Shown: positions 1 through 8,995, numbered from the stretch's first letter. The stretch is DNA of 64,000 bases from Duganella zoogloeoides (GCF_034479515.1 NZ_CP140152.1:3410001-3474000); one strand, 5' to 3'. Made by a program: numbers and translations. The notes: generated by a model from the sequence alone, not told the origin.

Positions 1-1
1 G

Positions 2-1792
2 ACCGACCGCGCCGCGCAAGCGCCGCTGTTTGCGCACATCATGGACACGACCACCGAAGGTGACGCGACCGTTGCTGCACCAGCAGGCGCTACTGCCACG
101 CAAGAGCCAGCCGATGCCGATAATGCCGGCATCGCCGCCGCGGGGGCGCCCGCCATCATCGTCGCCCCCGTCTTCGCTGCCGTCATGGCCCCCGCCATCG
201 CGCTGCCTGCCCTGGCCGGCAACCGGTCCATCGCGCCGGCGCCGGTCGCGGCCGACACCACGGTGAGTACTGCGGTCAGCGCGGTGGCTGGCACAAGTGC
301 CGGCGCCACGCTGTATCCGTCCGCTACCCCGTTCAACCTGCCTGCCGCGAATATCGCCGTGACCACGCCTTCAGGCGCGGCACCGCAGGCCAGCTATACC
401 GCGCTGCAGGATGCCAACCAGTTGGCGCTGGCACAGCAAGCTGCGCGTGTCACCGAGGACATCGGCGCGCCGTTATTGGCCACGTACGGCTATGCATCCG
501 CAGTCACGCCAGCGAACCCGCAACTGGTCGAGGCCGCAACCGCCGCAGCAGTCACAACAACCTCACCGCGCACGTCCGGCATCCCGGTTACCGGCATGAT
601 CCCGGCTGTTGCCAGTCACGGGGGCACCGTAGCCGACGCGGCCGCACCTGCGGTCTCCAACACCGCCATCACGGAAAATGCCGTGCCTGCCTCGGTCGCG
701 GGCTCGGTCAAGCCATTCAACCCGGCGCTGGCCACCAACGCCGCTGCCATGCCAGGCCACCAGGCAGGCGCGGCGCCAACCACGACGGCCGCTGCTGCTG
801 CCAGCACCATGGCTGCAACGGCGGACAGGACGACCGCCACGACGGCCGCCACGGCACCGGCAACGACACGGTTCGCCACGTCGGAGTATGCAGCCGCTCC
901 CGCAGTGGCAACGATCGTGGCCGAGGCAAGCGGCCAGCAATTCAGCGGGCGCAAGGCCGCTGCGGTGGCCAATGCGGCGCTGCCACTCCCGGCCAATGCG
1001 TCATTGCCACCCTCGACCAATGCGGCAATTCCATTCCCGACCGCTGCCGCACAGCCACTCCGCGCAACCGCCGCAGCTACCGCCAGCGCGACCATTGCCA
1101 GCTACCCTGCCATTACCGGGGCTGCCCAGTCCCGCGCGATGCCTGCCGTGGCCAGCGCAGGTGTGGACGTCGCCGTGCCCGCACCAGTTGCAGCCAACCG
1201 CGACCATGGTCTCGGCATGTCCAGCGACGACGGCCAGGCAACGGCGAAATTTACCAGCGCACTGGCGGCCACTGCCAGCGCTACCCCGCCCACCGTGGCG
1301 GCCGCAGCGACAACGCCTGCCGGCTTCGCCGCGCCCGTCAAGCTGGCGGGGGCGCCGGAACAATGGCAGCAACCACTGCGCGAAGCGCTGGGCGACCGCC
1401 TGCAAGTGAATTTGCAACGTAACAACAACCAGGCCGTGATCCGCCTCGACCCGCCAAACATGGGCAGCATCGAGATTTCGATCCGCCAGAGCGCCGGCGC
1501 GCTGCAAGTGAACCTGTCCGCCAGTAACAGCGAGGTCGTCCGCCAGCTCAACGCCATCGGCGATTCGGTGCGCCAGGACCTGGCCACCCGCCAGTTCAGC
1601 GACGTGGCGGTGACGGTATCGACCGCCCGCACGTCGGCCCTGTCGCAAGCGACACCGCAGCCATCCTATTCGCAGGGGCAGCCAGATGGCGGCCGCCAGC
1701 AGCAACAGGAGCAGGAACGCGGTCGCAACCCGGGCCGGGCCCTGTACCAGGATGACTCGAAACCAGTTTTTGCCATGAATGACCAGGAGTAA
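2..1792 (+). CDS. fliK: Flagellar hook-length control protein FliK (lateral-type, LafE-like), 5' end outside window
   Basis: FliK measures hook length and switches the flagellar export apparatus from hook to filament substrates. The first two thirds are an Ala/Thr/Pro-rich, low-complexity stretch, as expected of the FliK ruler. The C-terminal part (about residues 440-530 counted from the first in-frame ATG at 41) has the conserved Flg_hook fold, with VNLQRNNNQAVIRLDPP and MGSIEISI as the recognisable core. The frame is open to the left edge, and the codons before the ATG at 41 read as plausible FliK sequence (APLFAHIM), so the gene probably starts upstream. It is followed after 7 bp by fliL and then by fliA and motAB. 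That order matches lafE-lafF-lafS-lafT-lafU of lateral flagella. The family call is firm; the lateral assignment is inferred from context. Confidence 0.85.
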   Translation, partial: TDRAAQAPLFAHIMDTTTEGDATVAAPAGATATQEPADADNAGIAAAGAPAIIVAPVFAAVMAPAIALPALAGNRSIAPAPVAADTTVSTAVSAVAGTSAGATLYPSATPFNLPAANIAVTTPSGAAPQASYTALQDANQLALAQQAARVTEDIGAPLLATYGYASAVTPANPQLVEAATAAAVTTTSPRTSGIPVTGMIPAVASHGGTVADAAAPAVSNTAITENAVPASVAGSVKPFNPALATNAAAMPGHQAGAAPTTTAAAAASTMAATADRTTATTAATAPATTRFATSEYAAAPAVATIVAEASGQQFSGRKAAAVANAALPLPANASLPPSTNAAIPFPTAAAQPLRATAAATASATIASYPAITGAAQSRAMPAVASAGVDVAVPAPVAANRDHGLGMSSDDGQATAKFTSALAATASATPPTVAAAATTPAGFAAPVKLAGAPEQWQQPLREALGDRLQVNLQRNNNQAVIRLDPPNMGSIEISIRQSAGALQVNLSASNSEVVRQLNAIGDSVRQDLATRQFSDVAVTVSTARTSALSQATPQPSYSQGQPDGGRQQQQEQERGRNPGRALYQDDSKPVFAMNDQE

Positions 1793-1799
1793 TCTGTAG

Positions 1800-2276
1800 A
1801 TGAACAAGAAAATAATTGTCGCGATCGCGCTGGTCGTCGTGGTTGGCGCGGCCGTGGCCGGCGGTGCGTTCTGGTATATGTCCAAGGACGCCCACGCGGA
1901 AGAGACTTCTGCCGATGGCAAGAAGGCCGCGAAGAAGGAAGAGAAAAAGAAAGAAGGTCCCCCAAAGTACATGACGGTGGACAAGGTCATCATCATGCTC
2001 AAGCGTCAGCCCGGTGACACCAGTTCCCACTACATGTCGGCCGACCTGGTGATCACCACGGACGAGAAGACCGAGAAGCAGGCCAAGGAACATTTGCCGA
2101 TGTTGCGCAGCGTTGCCGTACGCACGCTGTCCGACCTGACCATGGCCACCGCCCAGACCATGACGATCGACCAGTTTGCGGCGGCATTGAACAAGGCTTT
2201 CGATGAAGCGTACGAGCACGAAGGCCTGGACAAGCCGTTTACCGATGTCATGATCGGCAAGCTCATCATTGAGTAA
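1800..2276 (+). CDS. fliL: Flagellar basal body-associated protein FliL (LafF-like)
   Basis: FliL sits in the inner membrane around the stator and stabilises MotAB in the basal body. The 158-residue product starts with two lysines and one hydrophobic segment (about residues 5-27, ending GGAFWYM). A Lys/Glu-rich linker follows (KKAAKKEEKKKEG). The periplasmic domain contains TVDKVIIMLKR and ends near the C terminus with FTDVMIGKLIIE, as in FliL. Size and topology fit the family. It lies 7 bp after fliK and 12 bp before fliA, so it is almost certainly in the same transcript. Confidence 0.88.
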   Translation: MNKKIIVAIALVVVVGAAVAGGAFWYMSKDAHAEETSADGKKAAKKEEKKKEGPPKYMTVDKVIIMLKRQPGDTSSHYMSADLVITTDEKTEKQAKEHLPMLRSVAVRTLSDLTMATAQTMTIDQFAAALNKAFDEAYEHEGLDKPFTDVMIGKLIIE

Positions 2277-2288
2277 GCCACAGCCAGC

Positions 2289-3050
2289 ATGGTTAACAGT
2301 GGAGCGGGCATGGCCTATGTAGAGCATCCTGGCAATGCGTATGCCGATGGTTACGGCGACGGCGGCGACGGCGCGGTGGCGATGCACAGCCCGGCCGACG
2401 AGCAGAAATACCTGCTGTCGTATGCGCCGCTGGTCAAGCGCATCGTGCGCCAGCTCAACTCGCAGGTGGCGGGGGCAATCGACCGCGACGACATGGAGCA
2501 GATCGGCCTGATCGGTTTGCTGGAAGCGCTGCGCCGCTATGGCGCGCCCGACGAAACGTTCGGCAGCTATGCCAGCTTGCGCATCCGCGGCGCCATCCTC
2601 GACGAGTTGCGGCGCCAGGACTGGCGCCCGCGCGCGGTGCGCCAGCACAGCCACAAATTGCGCGACAGCGTGCGTGCGCTGACCCGCAAGCTGGGCCACG
2701 AACCGAGCGAACAGGAAATCATGACCGGGCTGTCCTTGACGCCCGAGCAATACCAGGCTTACCAGCTCGACGAGAATGCCGAGCTGATCGCCAGTTTCGA
2801 TGAAGTACTGCAGGAATCCGTGGGCCAGGACAGCGCCCCGGGGCCGGAAGAGCAATTGATCGTGCGGCGCAGCCTGGAGCAGGCCTTGCGCAGCCTCGAC
2901 GAGCGTGAGCAGCGGGTGGTGCAGATGTACTACGAATTCGAACTGAGCTACAAGGAAATCGCTGCCGTGCTGGATCTGACCGACGCCCGCGTCTGCCAGC
3001 TCAACAAGGCGGCCCTGAACAAAATGAAAGCCGTGCTGCAAGCCGCGTAG
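2289..3050 (+). CDS. fliA: Flagellar sigma factor sigma-28 (FliA, LafS-like)
   Basis: This is the alternative sigma factor for late flagellar genes. Sigma-70 region 2 begins near residue 44 (SYAPLVKRIVRQL) and continues through DDMEQIGLIGLLEALRRY and FGSYASLRIRGAILDELR, a very typical FliA block. Region 3 follows (RKLGHEPSEQEI), and region 4 carries the helix-turn-helix near the C terminus (SYKEIAAVLDLTDARVCQL). The length of 253 aa is normal for FliA; a later in-frame ATG at residue 8 could be the true start. The gene sits between fliL and motA, the position of lafS in lateral flagellar operons. FlgM, encoded about 2 kb downstream, is its expected anti-sigma partner. Confidence 0.92.
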   Translation: MVNSGAGMAYVEHPGNAYADGYGDGGDGAVAMHSPADEQKYLLSYAPLVKRIVRQLNSQVAGAIDRDDMEQIGLIGLLEALRRYGAPDETFGSYASLRIRGAILDELRRQDWRPRAVRQHSHKLRDSVRALTRKLGHEPSEQEIMTGLSLTPEQYQAYQLDENAELIASFDEVLQESVGQDSAPGPEEQLIVRRSLEQALRSLDEREQRVVQMYYEFELSYKEIAAVLDLTDARVCQLNKAALNKMKAVLQAA

Positions 3051-3108
3051 CGACTCGCACAACACGACCACCAGGAATCAAGAAAATGACGCGGAAAGGC
3101 GAATCATC

Positions 3109-4026
3109 ATGCAGCAACTAGTTGGCATCCTCATCATTTTAGGTAGCGTCTTCGGCGGCTTTGCCCTGATGGGCGGCACGTTCCACCAGATCTGGCACCC
3201 GCTCGAGCTGATCGTGATCGGCGGCGCCGGCCTCGGTGCATTGGTGCTGGGTAACCCGACCCACGTGCTCAAGGAGCTGATGACGCAGATCAAGAAGATC
3301 ATCGTCCGCAAAAAATACGACTCCGAATTCCAGCGCCAGTTGCTGCTGCTGATGTACGAACTGCTGCAACTGGCCGCCGGCGGCCTGAAAGCGCTGGACG
3401 CCCACGTCGAAGCGCCCAAGGACAGCCCGCTGTTCCAGCGCTACCCGCGCGTGCTGGAAGAGCCGAAGCTGCTGGCCTTCATCGTCGATAACTTCCGCCT
3501 GATGGCAATGGGCAAGATCAACGCGCACGAACTCGAAGGCGTGCTGGACCAGGAGCTGGAAGCGCTGCACACCGAGCTCGAACAACCGGCCAAGTCGCTG
3601 GGCAAGATCGGCGAAGCGATGCCGGGATTCGGCATCCTGGCGGCCGTGCTCGGTATCGTGATCACCATGAGTACCGTGAGCCAGGGCGCCACCTCGGGCG
3701 AGATCGCCGAAAACGTCGGCGCGGCCATGGTCGGCACCTTCATCGGTATTTTCCTGTGTTACGGCCTGATCGATCCGCTGTGTAATATGCTCAAGCAGCT
3801 GGTCAACCAGGAGGCGTCGAACAAGGAAACCGTCAAGGTGGTGCTGGTGACCCACGTGGCCGGCAAGCCGGCGCTGCTGGCGATCGACTCGGGCCGCCGC
3901 CTGGTGCCGCTGAACATCAAGCCGAGCTTCGCCCAGCTCGAACGCTGGATCAACGATCTGGAAGGCCGCGACAGCGAACCGGCCGACGACAGCCGCCGGG
4001 GAGGTCGTGGTGCTAAAGCCGCATGA
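3109..4026 (+). CDS. motA: Flagellar motor stator protein MotA (LafT-like)
   Basis: MotA is the inner-membrane stator subunit that, with MotB, couples ion flow to rotor torque. The 305-residue product has the expected pattern. Two N-terminal membrane segments (about 5-25 and 30-50) are followed by a large cytoplasmic loop containing FQRYPRVLEEPKL. Two more membrane segments lie near residues 175-230 (PGFGILAAVLGIVITM and GAAMVGTFIGIFLCYGLIDP). The C-terminal tail is charged. Its stop overlaps the start of motB by about 20 bp, so the pair is translationally coupled. It follows fliA within 60 bp. Confidence 0.93.
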   Translation: MQQLVGILIILGSVFGGFALMGGTFHQIWHPLELIVIGGAGLGALVLGNPTHVLKELMTQIKKIIVRKKYDSEFQRQLLLLMYELLQLAAGGLKALDAHVEAPKDSPLFQRYPRVLEEPKLLAFIVDNFRLMAMGKINAHELEGVLDQELEALHTELEQPAKSLGKIGEAMPGFGILAAVLGIVITMSTVSQGATSGEIAENVGAAMVGTFIGIFLCYGLIDPLCNMLKQLVNQEASNKETVKVVLVTHVAGKPALLAIDSGRRLVPLNIKPSFAQLERWINDLEGRDSEPADDSRRGGRGAKAA

Positions 4027-4981
4027 GAAAGCGCATGACCAGACCATCGTCAAGCGCGGTGGCGGCAAGCACAAGCACGACGACCACGGCGGGGCCTGGA
4101 AGGTAGCCTTCGCCGACTTCTGCCTGGCGCTGATGTGTTTGTTCCTGGTGCTGTGGCTGATCGCCGCCCGCAATACCGAGGCGCTGGAGCAGGTCATGAC
4201 CGAATCGGACGGCGCCAAGACCGACCAGGGCAAGGGCGTGATGCCCGAGCAGGTGGGCGGCCCGCGCGGCAGCCTGATCGAACGGTTCCCGATGCCGCAT
4301 ACCGGCAGCACCGACCAGCCCGGCGAAAAGCTGGCGCCGGGCGAGCCGGCCGATCCGACGTCCGCCGCCAAGGTCAAGTACGAAAGCCCGGACGATTTGC
4401 AGGCGCTGTCGAAGGCGCTCACCAAGATGAGCGCCGACTTCGGCCTCACGTCCAACCTGGAAGCGGTGGTCACGCCCTACGGCTTGCGGGTGATGCTGCA
4501 CGACACCGACAAGCAAGGCATGTTCGTGCGTGGCAGTGCCGTGCCGACCGACAAGTTCCGCGCCCTGCTGCGCAAGATGGGACCGCTGTTCGCAAAGATG
4601 GAAAACCAGATGCTGATCGTCGGCCATACCGACTCGATGCAGTACGCCGATACCAGTTATGCGGCGTTTTCCAACTGGACGCTGTCGGCCAACCGCGCCA
4701 TGTCGGCCCGCGCCCAGTTGCTGGCCGGTAGCATGAATGCGGAATCGGTGCTGCAAGTGGTGGGCATGGCCGACCGCGCCCCGCTCGATGTCAAGCGCGC
4801 CGATGCCGGCGTCAACCGCCGCATCGAACTGCTGATCCTGACCACCAGCCAGGCCAAAACCATCGCCTCGATGTTCGGCATGCCGGACCGCACGGTGCCG
4901 CTGACCGAGCAGATCAACACTGCCCTGCCCGATCCCGGCCTGCTGCAAAAGCTGCGCGATTCGCTGGGCCGCAACAACTGA
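4007..4981 (+). CDS. motB: Flagellar motor stator protein MotB (LafU-like)
   Basis: MotB anchors the stator to peptidoglycan and carries the ion-binding aspartate. A single membrane segment near residues 28-50 contains KVAFADFCLALM, where the FAD aspartate matches the essential MotB Asp. The C-terminal half is an OmpA-like peptidoglycan-binding domain (MLIVGHTDSM, then LSANRAMSARAQLL and GVNRRIELLIL). The start is GTG at 4007, or GTG at 4010, which sits better behind the gggagg at 3999-4004; both lie inside the end of motA. The sequence does not decide between a proton- and a sodium-driven motor. Lateral systems in relatives are usually proton-driven. Confidence 0.92.
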   Translation: MVLKPHEKAHDQTIVKRGGGKHKHDDHGGAWKVAFADFCLALMCLFLVLWLIAARNTEALEQVMTESDGAKTDQGKGVMPEQVGGPRGSLIERFPMPHTGSTDQPGEKLAPGEPADPTSAAKVKYESPDDLQALSKALTKMSADFGLTSNLEAVVTPYGLRVMLHDTDKQGMFVRGSAVPTDKFRALLRKMGPLFAKMENQMLIVGHTDSMQYADTSYAAFSNWTLSANRAMSARAQLLAGSMNAESVLQVVGMADRAPLDVKRADAGVNRRIELLILTTSQAKTIASMFGMPDRTVPLTEQINTALPDPGLLQKLRDSLGRNN

Positions 4982-5026
4982 CGCTACAATAACGCCATGC
5001 AAACCAAGCCAACCAGAGGCACCCGT

Positions 5027-5302
5027 ATGAGAATCACGACCGCGACTCCCGACGGCATGGCCATCCAGCGTGTTGCCGAGCCGGCGCCGGTGGACGGCGC
5101 CGACGCTCCCGCTGCGGCGGCCACTGCAGCGCCGCTGCAGTCGGCGGTGATGCAGCCGGCGCTGCAAGCGATGCGCGACATGCCGGAAATCGACCAGGAA
5201 AAAGTGGACATGCTGCGCGACGCGCTGGCCAAGGGTGAACTGCCGTTCGATCCGGCCAAGCTGGCCGGCCTGATCCAGCGCTTCCATGGAGTGGAAAAGT
5301 GA
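5027..5302 (+). CDS. flgM: Anti-sigma-28 factor FlgM
   Basis: FlgM holds sigma-28 inactive until it is exported through the completed hook. The C-terminal half has the FlgM signature (EIDQEKVDMLRDALAKGEL followed by FDPAKLAGLIQRF), which binds FliA. The N-terminal part is Ala/Pro-rich and probably disordered. An earlier in-frame ATG at 4997 exists, but the ATG at 5027 has agagg 7 bases upstream and gives the typical FlgM beginning MRI, so I prefer it (91 aa). A tacaat at 4984-4989 could be a -10 box just before this, which would also favour the later start. flgN follows with a 4-bp GTGA overlap. Confidence 0.85.
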   Translation: MRITTATPDGMAIQRVAEPAPVDGADAPAAAATAAPLQSAVMQPALQAMRDMPEIDQEKVDMLRDALAKGELPFDPAKLAGLIQRFHGVEK

Positions 5303-5745
5303 GCAACCCGGCGTCGCCCCCGCCGGTATCGCGCCAGGAAGCCATGCGCGCGCTGCTGGCCGGCATAGCCGCCGACATGCAGGCATATGCCGGCCTGGCG
5401 GCGCTGCTGGAAGAGCAATTTGACGCTGCGCTGCGCCACCAGGGGCCGCGGCTGGGCGATATCGCCGAAAAAATCACCGGCATGGTGGCCGAAGCCGACG
5501 CCCGCCGCATCCAGCGCGTTGCACTCGCGCAACACCTGAATGGCCCGAACGGGACCATGGCACAAGCATTTGCCTTGCTCAAACCGGCAGCCCGCGAGAA
5601 AATGGAAGCCGACTGGCTGGCGCTCGAAGCGCTGGTCATCGAATGCAAGCGTTTATCGAAGCGCAATGCCGATTTGCTGGTCGAACAGCATGGCATCATG
5701 CAGCGCGTGCTGCATGGCGAAGAACACATTTATGAGCCAATTTAA
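5299..5745 (+). CDS. flgN: Flagellar export chaperone FlgN
   Basis: FlgN is the cytoplasmic chaperone that keeps the hook-filament junction proteins FlgK and FlgL export-ready. The 148-residue product is almost entirely helical and charged, with long amphipathic stretches (AYAGLAALLEEQFDAAL and CKRLSKRNADLLVEQHGI). The C-terminal part resembles FlgN family proteins, where the ECKRLNxxNxxLxxxQ pattern recurs. The GTG start overlaps the flgM stop (GTGA), and flgM-flgN pairing is the usual arrangement. The next gene starts inside its end. Assignment rests on weak sequence similarity plus strong position. Confidence 0.82.
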   Translation: MSNPASPPPVSRQEAMRALLAGIAADMQAYAGLAALLEEQFDAALRHQGPRLGDIAEKITGMVAEADARRIQRVALAQHLNGPNGTMAQAFALLKPAAREKMEADWLALEALVIECKRLSKRNADLLVEQHGIMQRVLHGEEHIYEPI

Positions 5746-6496
5746 TCCCACTGCTTTTACTGCGGCGACCGCCGCCACTGCCTCGAACATCAGCGCCACC
5801 CGGCCCACGGCCGGCTTTGGCGGGATGGTCTCGACCGGCGCATTTTCGAGCACGTTCCAGCAGGTGCAAAGCGACGTGGTTGGCTATATCAGCCGCGGTG
5901 ATGGCGGTTTCAGCAGCTCAGGGGCAAATTCTGCGGCGCCGTCATCGGCCCAGGCCATGCAACTGGCGGCCTTGAATGCCAGGCACGCTACCGGCGTCAT
6001 CGACGATGGCGGCATGGACAGCGACAGCCGCCAGCAATTCCTGGCGTCGGTCACGCCCTGGGCCAGCGAAGCGGCCGACAAGCTGGGGGTCTCTCCCGAA
6101 CTGGTGGTGGCCCATGCGGCGCTGGAGTCCGGCTGGGGCCGGCAACCGCTGCGCAAGGGCGGCATCGACACCAACAACCTGTTCGGCATCAAGGCCGGTA
6201 GCGGCTGGCAGGGCGATGTCGCCAGCGCCACCACCACCGAGTTCGAACACGGCGCCATGCTCAAGAAGACCGAGCGCTTCCGCAGCTACCCGGACACCGC
6301 CAGCGCGTTCCGCGATTACGCAGAACTTTTAGCCGGCAACCCGCGCTACCAGGGCGCGCTCAACACGGGCAGCGATGCCCGTGCCTTTGCCAACGGCCTG
6401 GCACGCGGCGGCTATGCCACCGATCCCGGCTACGCCGACAAGCTGGCCCGCCTGGCCACGCAGTTGCAGCGCGCCTCTGCTGCTACGGCCGACTGA
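5732..6496 (+). CDS. Stand-alone flagellar muramidase (FlgJ C-terminal-type glucosaminidase)
   Basis: This 254-residue protein is the peptidoglycan-cutting half of a classical FlgJ, encoded as its own gene. Residues about 95-245 form a GH73 glucosaminidase domain: ASEAADKLGVSPELVVAHAA, then LESGWGR with the catalytic Glu, NNLFGIKAG, then ERFRSYPDTASAFRDYAELL and the closing RGGYATDPGYADKL. The N-terminal 90 residues are Ser/Ala/Thr-rich with no signal peptide, which fits export through the flagellar apparatus. The ATG at 5732 overlaps the end of flgN. The flgJ gene at 13639 has only the rod-cap domain, so the two probably act together during rod assembly. Confidence 0.85.
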   Translation: MSQFNPTAFTAATAATASNISATRPTAGFGGMVSTGAFSSTFQQVQSDVVGYISRGDGGFSSSGANSAAPSSAQAMQLAALNARHATGVIDDGGMDSDSRQQFLASVTPWASEAADKLGVSPELVVAHAALESGWGRQPLRKGGIDTNNLFGIKAGSGWQGDVASATTTEFEHGAMLKKTERFRSYPDTASAFRDYAELLAGNPRYQGALNTGSDARAFANGLARGGYATDPGYADKLARLATQLQRASAATAD

Positions 6497-6562
6497 CACC
6501 CCGACCAGACCAGCCATGCAGGCTGCCCCGCCAGCTGCCGGCGCCGGTCTGTCCATCCGGTA

Positions 6563-7309
6563 TCAGCGTGCCGCAGGCGTATCCGCCGGCTGCACCGCCC
6601 CCGGCCCCGTCACCCGCGCGCGGATGATGTTGCCACTGGAATTGCGCACGCGCACCTGGCTGCCCTTGGCGCCCGCATCCATGGCTTCGCCCGACATCGA
6701 CACCGTGACCTGGTCGCGGCTGGCGATAATGTTAACAAGGTCACCACGCTTGACCAGGATCGGCGATGCCAGCGAACCGGTACGCAACACTTCGCCCACG
6801 CGCACGGTGCGCTTGGCACTCATCCCCACGACCTCTTGCGGATCCGACACACTGTCTCCCACCGTCGAAATATCGTGGCGCTCAAGCAACACATCTTCAT
6901 CTGTAATGATTTTTCCGGCGCCGATGTCATTGGCCGCAATCACGATCCGCGCCGACACCTTGGCGCGCACCACGAACTCGTAACGCCAGCTGCCACCGCG
7001 CGCACCGTCGCCGCTGCAAATGGCGTTGAAACGCATGCGCGCGGGCTGGCGGGTGTCCGCCGCCTCGACTGATACTGCACTGCCGCATGAGGCCAGCGGA
7101 CGGCTGCCGCGCACCACCGTGATGTCGAATTCGGGCTCGGCCAGGCCGCGACTGTCGGCCCAGCGCAACACATACTCGCGCGCAGCGTCCTCTACCAGCA
7201 GCAGTACTTTGTCTGCGGGAACAGGCGCGGCATGGGCGGAAGTGTTAAAAAAGATGCTTCCGGTTAGCAACATTCGGCTCAAACCAGTTACAATAGTTTT
7301 GTTGAACAT
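6563..7309 (-). CDS. flgA: Flagellar P-ring assembly chaperone FlgA
   Basis: FlgA is a periplasmic chaperone that helps FlgI assemble into the P ring. The preferred start at 7309 gives a 248-residue protein opening with a signal peptide (MFNKTIVTGLSRMLL, cleavage after SAHA) and has agagg 8 bases upstream. The C-terminal SAF/ChapFlgA domain is clear: VVRAKVSARIVIAANDIGAG, then VGMSAKRTVRVGEVLR, then ILVKRGDLVNIIA and GSQVRVRNSSGNIIRARVTG. It is divergent from flgB, with about 170 bp between, a shared regulatory region. An upstream in-frame start at 7420 is less likely because it would bury the signal peptide. Confidence 0.9.
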   Translation of the reverse strand: MFNKTIVTGLSRMLLTGSIFFNTSAHAAPVPADKVLLLVEDAAREYVLRWADSRGLAEPEFDITVVRGSRPLASCGSAVSVEAADTRQPARMRFNAICSGDGARGGSWRYEFVVRAKVSARIVIAANDIGAGKIITDEDVLLERHDISTVGDSVSDPQEVVGMSAKRTVRVGEVLRTGSLASPILVKRGDLVNIIASRDQVTVSMSGEAMDAGAKGSQVRVRNSSGNIIRARVTGPGAVQPADTPAAR

Positions 7310-7481
7310 GGGCAATACCTCTACTATGATGCAAGCGAACGGGCCTGTCGTGCGAGACCAACATTCTACATGCCGAGCAAGATTGCAATGAGGAATAGGC
7401 GGGAAATTTCCGCTGCGCAATAGAGCTTAACAGTTACATAGTATTCACTGAAACACCATTCGATCCTGCAAGGAGACCACC

Positions 7482-7844
7482 ATGGGCATCAATTTCAACC
7501 AGGTAACCGGCGTCCACGGCGATGCGCTGCAACTGCGGGCGGAACGCACCCGCATTCTCGCGGCCAACCTGGCCAATGAAAACACTCCCGGCTTCCAGGC
7601 GCGTGACATGGACTTCGGCGCCGCCCTGGCCAATCTGCAAGCCGAAGCCTCCGGCGAACCAGGCGGCGATGGCGAAGCCGCCCAGATGTACCGCGTGCCA
7701 TTCCACCCTGCCCGCGACGGCAATACCGTCGAACTTGGCGTCGAACAGGCGGCATTCTCGCAAAACGCGGCCGACTTCCAGACCAGCCTGACCTTCGTCA
7801 ACATGAAATTCAAGGGTCTGGCCAAGGCCATCGCCGGTCAGTAA
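7482..7844 (+). CDS. flgB: Flagellar proximal rod protein FlgB
   Basis: FlgB is the first rod protein distal to the MS ring. It is a short 120-residue protein with the rod/hook N-terminal motif (LQLRAERTRILAANLANENT, followed by PGFQARDMDF) and the C-terminal helix pattern LTFVNMKFKGLAKAI. A clear ribosome site (aaggag) lies before the ATG. It heads a collinear run flgBCDEFGHI with small gaps, consistent with one long transcript starting from the flgA-flgB intergenic region. Size is within the family norm. Confidence 0.95.
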   Translation: MGINFNQVTGVHGDALQLRAERTRILAANLANENTPGFQARDMDFGAALANLQAEASGEPGGDGEAAQMYRVPFHPARDGNTVELGVEQAAFSQNAADFQTSLTFVNMKFKGLAKAIAGQ

Positions 7845-7872
7845 GACTGCCCAACCACCGTAAGGGAACGAC

Positions 7873-8292
7873 ATGTCGTTTAAAGATATTTCCGAGATCG
7901 CCGGCTCGGCCATGGCCGCACAGAGCGTGCGTCTCAATACCATTGCCTCCAACCTGGCCAATGCCGACGCCGTGGCCGGCAACGAGGGCGAAACCTACCG
8001 CGCCCGCAAACCGGTGTTTGCCACCGTGCTGGGCGAAAACAGCGAAGGCATGATGACCGGTGGCAAGGTGCAGGTGCTGGACGTGGTCGAGTCGTCCGAA
8101 CCGCTGCGCAAGGTGTACGAACCGGGCCACCCGATGGCCAATGCCGACGGCATGGTGTTCTACTCCAACGTCAACGAAGTGGCGGAGATGGCCGACATGA
8201 TGTCGGCCTCGCGCGCGTTCGAAACCAATGTCGAAGTCATCGGCCGCATCCGCACGATGCAGCAATCCCTCCTTAAACTTGGTGAAAGTTAA
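7873..8292 (+). CDS. flgC: Flagellar proximal rod protein FlgC
   Basis: FlgC is a rod component exported by the flagellar type III apparatus. The 139-residue product begins with the typical rod signature (SAMAAQSVRLNTIASNLANA) and carries the internal YRARKPVF motif. The C-terminal rod/hook helix reads NVNEVAEMADMMSASRAFET followed by NVEVI. It lies 28 bp after flgB and only 3 bp before flgD. Length and motif spacing are those of FlgC. Confidence 0.95.
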   Translation: MSFKDISEIAGSAMAAQSVRLNTIASNLANADAVAGNEGETYRARKPVFATVLGENSEGMMTGGKVQVLDVVESSEPLRKVYEPGHPMANADGMVFYSNVNEVAEMADMMSASRAFETNVEVIGRIRTMQQSLLKLGES

Positions 8293-8295
8293 GTC

Positions 8296-8970
8296 ATGGC
8301 AGTCAGTCTTCTCAATAACGGCACCACCACGACCGGCACCGGCGTCAGCAACGCGGTAACACCGAACACGGCCAGCGAAGCGTCGGAGATGTTCACCAAG
8401 CTGCTGGTCGCGCAGATCCAGAACCAGGATCCGCTGTCGCCATCGGACCCGGCGCAGTTCGTCCAGCAACTGACGCAACTGTCGCAGACCGAGGCGCTGC
8501 AAAAGCTCTCGACCCTGACCAGCGCCAACTCCAGCATTCTGCAGAGCATGCAAGTGCTGTCGCTCGGTGCGCAGGTGGGCTCCGACGTCATGGCCCAGTC
8601 CACCCAGGTCCGCGTCGATGGCACCACGCCCGTCAGCGGGCAGGTGGTGCTGGAAACGAGCAGCACCAATACCAACCTGGTGCTGACCGGCGACAACGGC
8701 GAGAAATATACGGTCAAGCTTGGCACCCAGGCGCCCGGCAATGTTCCGTTCACCATCGACCCGGGCACGCTGGGCCTCAAGGAAGGTACTTACACCATGG
8801 CGGTGGAAACCAGCACCAAGGAAACCCCTGCCATCGACATCCAGGGCCGCCTGAACAGCGTGCGCATTTCGGCGACCGGCGGCGTGGTGCTCAACGTCGC
8901 CAACCTGGGCGAAATCGATCCCGGCAACATTACTGCGTTTAACGGCAAGCCTGCTTTAGCCATTCAATAA
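8296..8970 (+). CDS. flgD: Flagellar hook-cap protein FlgD
   Basis: FlgD caps the growing hook and guides FlgE polymerisation. The conserved N-terminal block is present near residues 35-60 (MFTKLLVAQIQNQDPLSPSD and then QFVQQLTQLSQTEALQKL). The rest has the FlgD Ig-like/Tudor core with QVGSDVMAQSTQVRVDG, GLKEGTYTMAVE and the final LNVANLGEIDPGNITAF. The 224-residue length is normal. It sits tightly between flgC and flgE. Confidence 0.94.
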   Translation: MAVSLLNNGTTTTGTGVSNAVTPNTASEASEMFTKLLVAQIQNQDPLSPSDPAQFVQQLTQLSQTEALQKLSTLTSANSSILQSMQVLSLGAQVGSDVMAQSTQVRVDGTTPVSGQVVLETSSTNTNLVLTGDNGEKYTVKLGTQAPGNVPFTIDPGTLGLKEGTYTMAVETSTKETPAIDIQGRLNSVRISATGGVVLNVANLGEIDPGNITAFNGKPALAIQ

Positions 8971-8995
8971 TTCAATCTCTTAAAGGATTTCCATC

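Noticed and set aside
1596..3071. Long minus-strand open frame of about 490 codons across fliL and fliA
   Set aside because: It is the antisense shadow of two certain flagellar genes; composition is His/Gln/Val-rich with no family motif. High GC leaves such frames open by chance.
7310..7481. Possible sigma-54 promoter (tgccgagcaagattgca) in the flgA-flgB gap
   Set aside because: The -12-like TTGCA is there, but the invariant GG at -24 is CC, so it does not meet the consensus.
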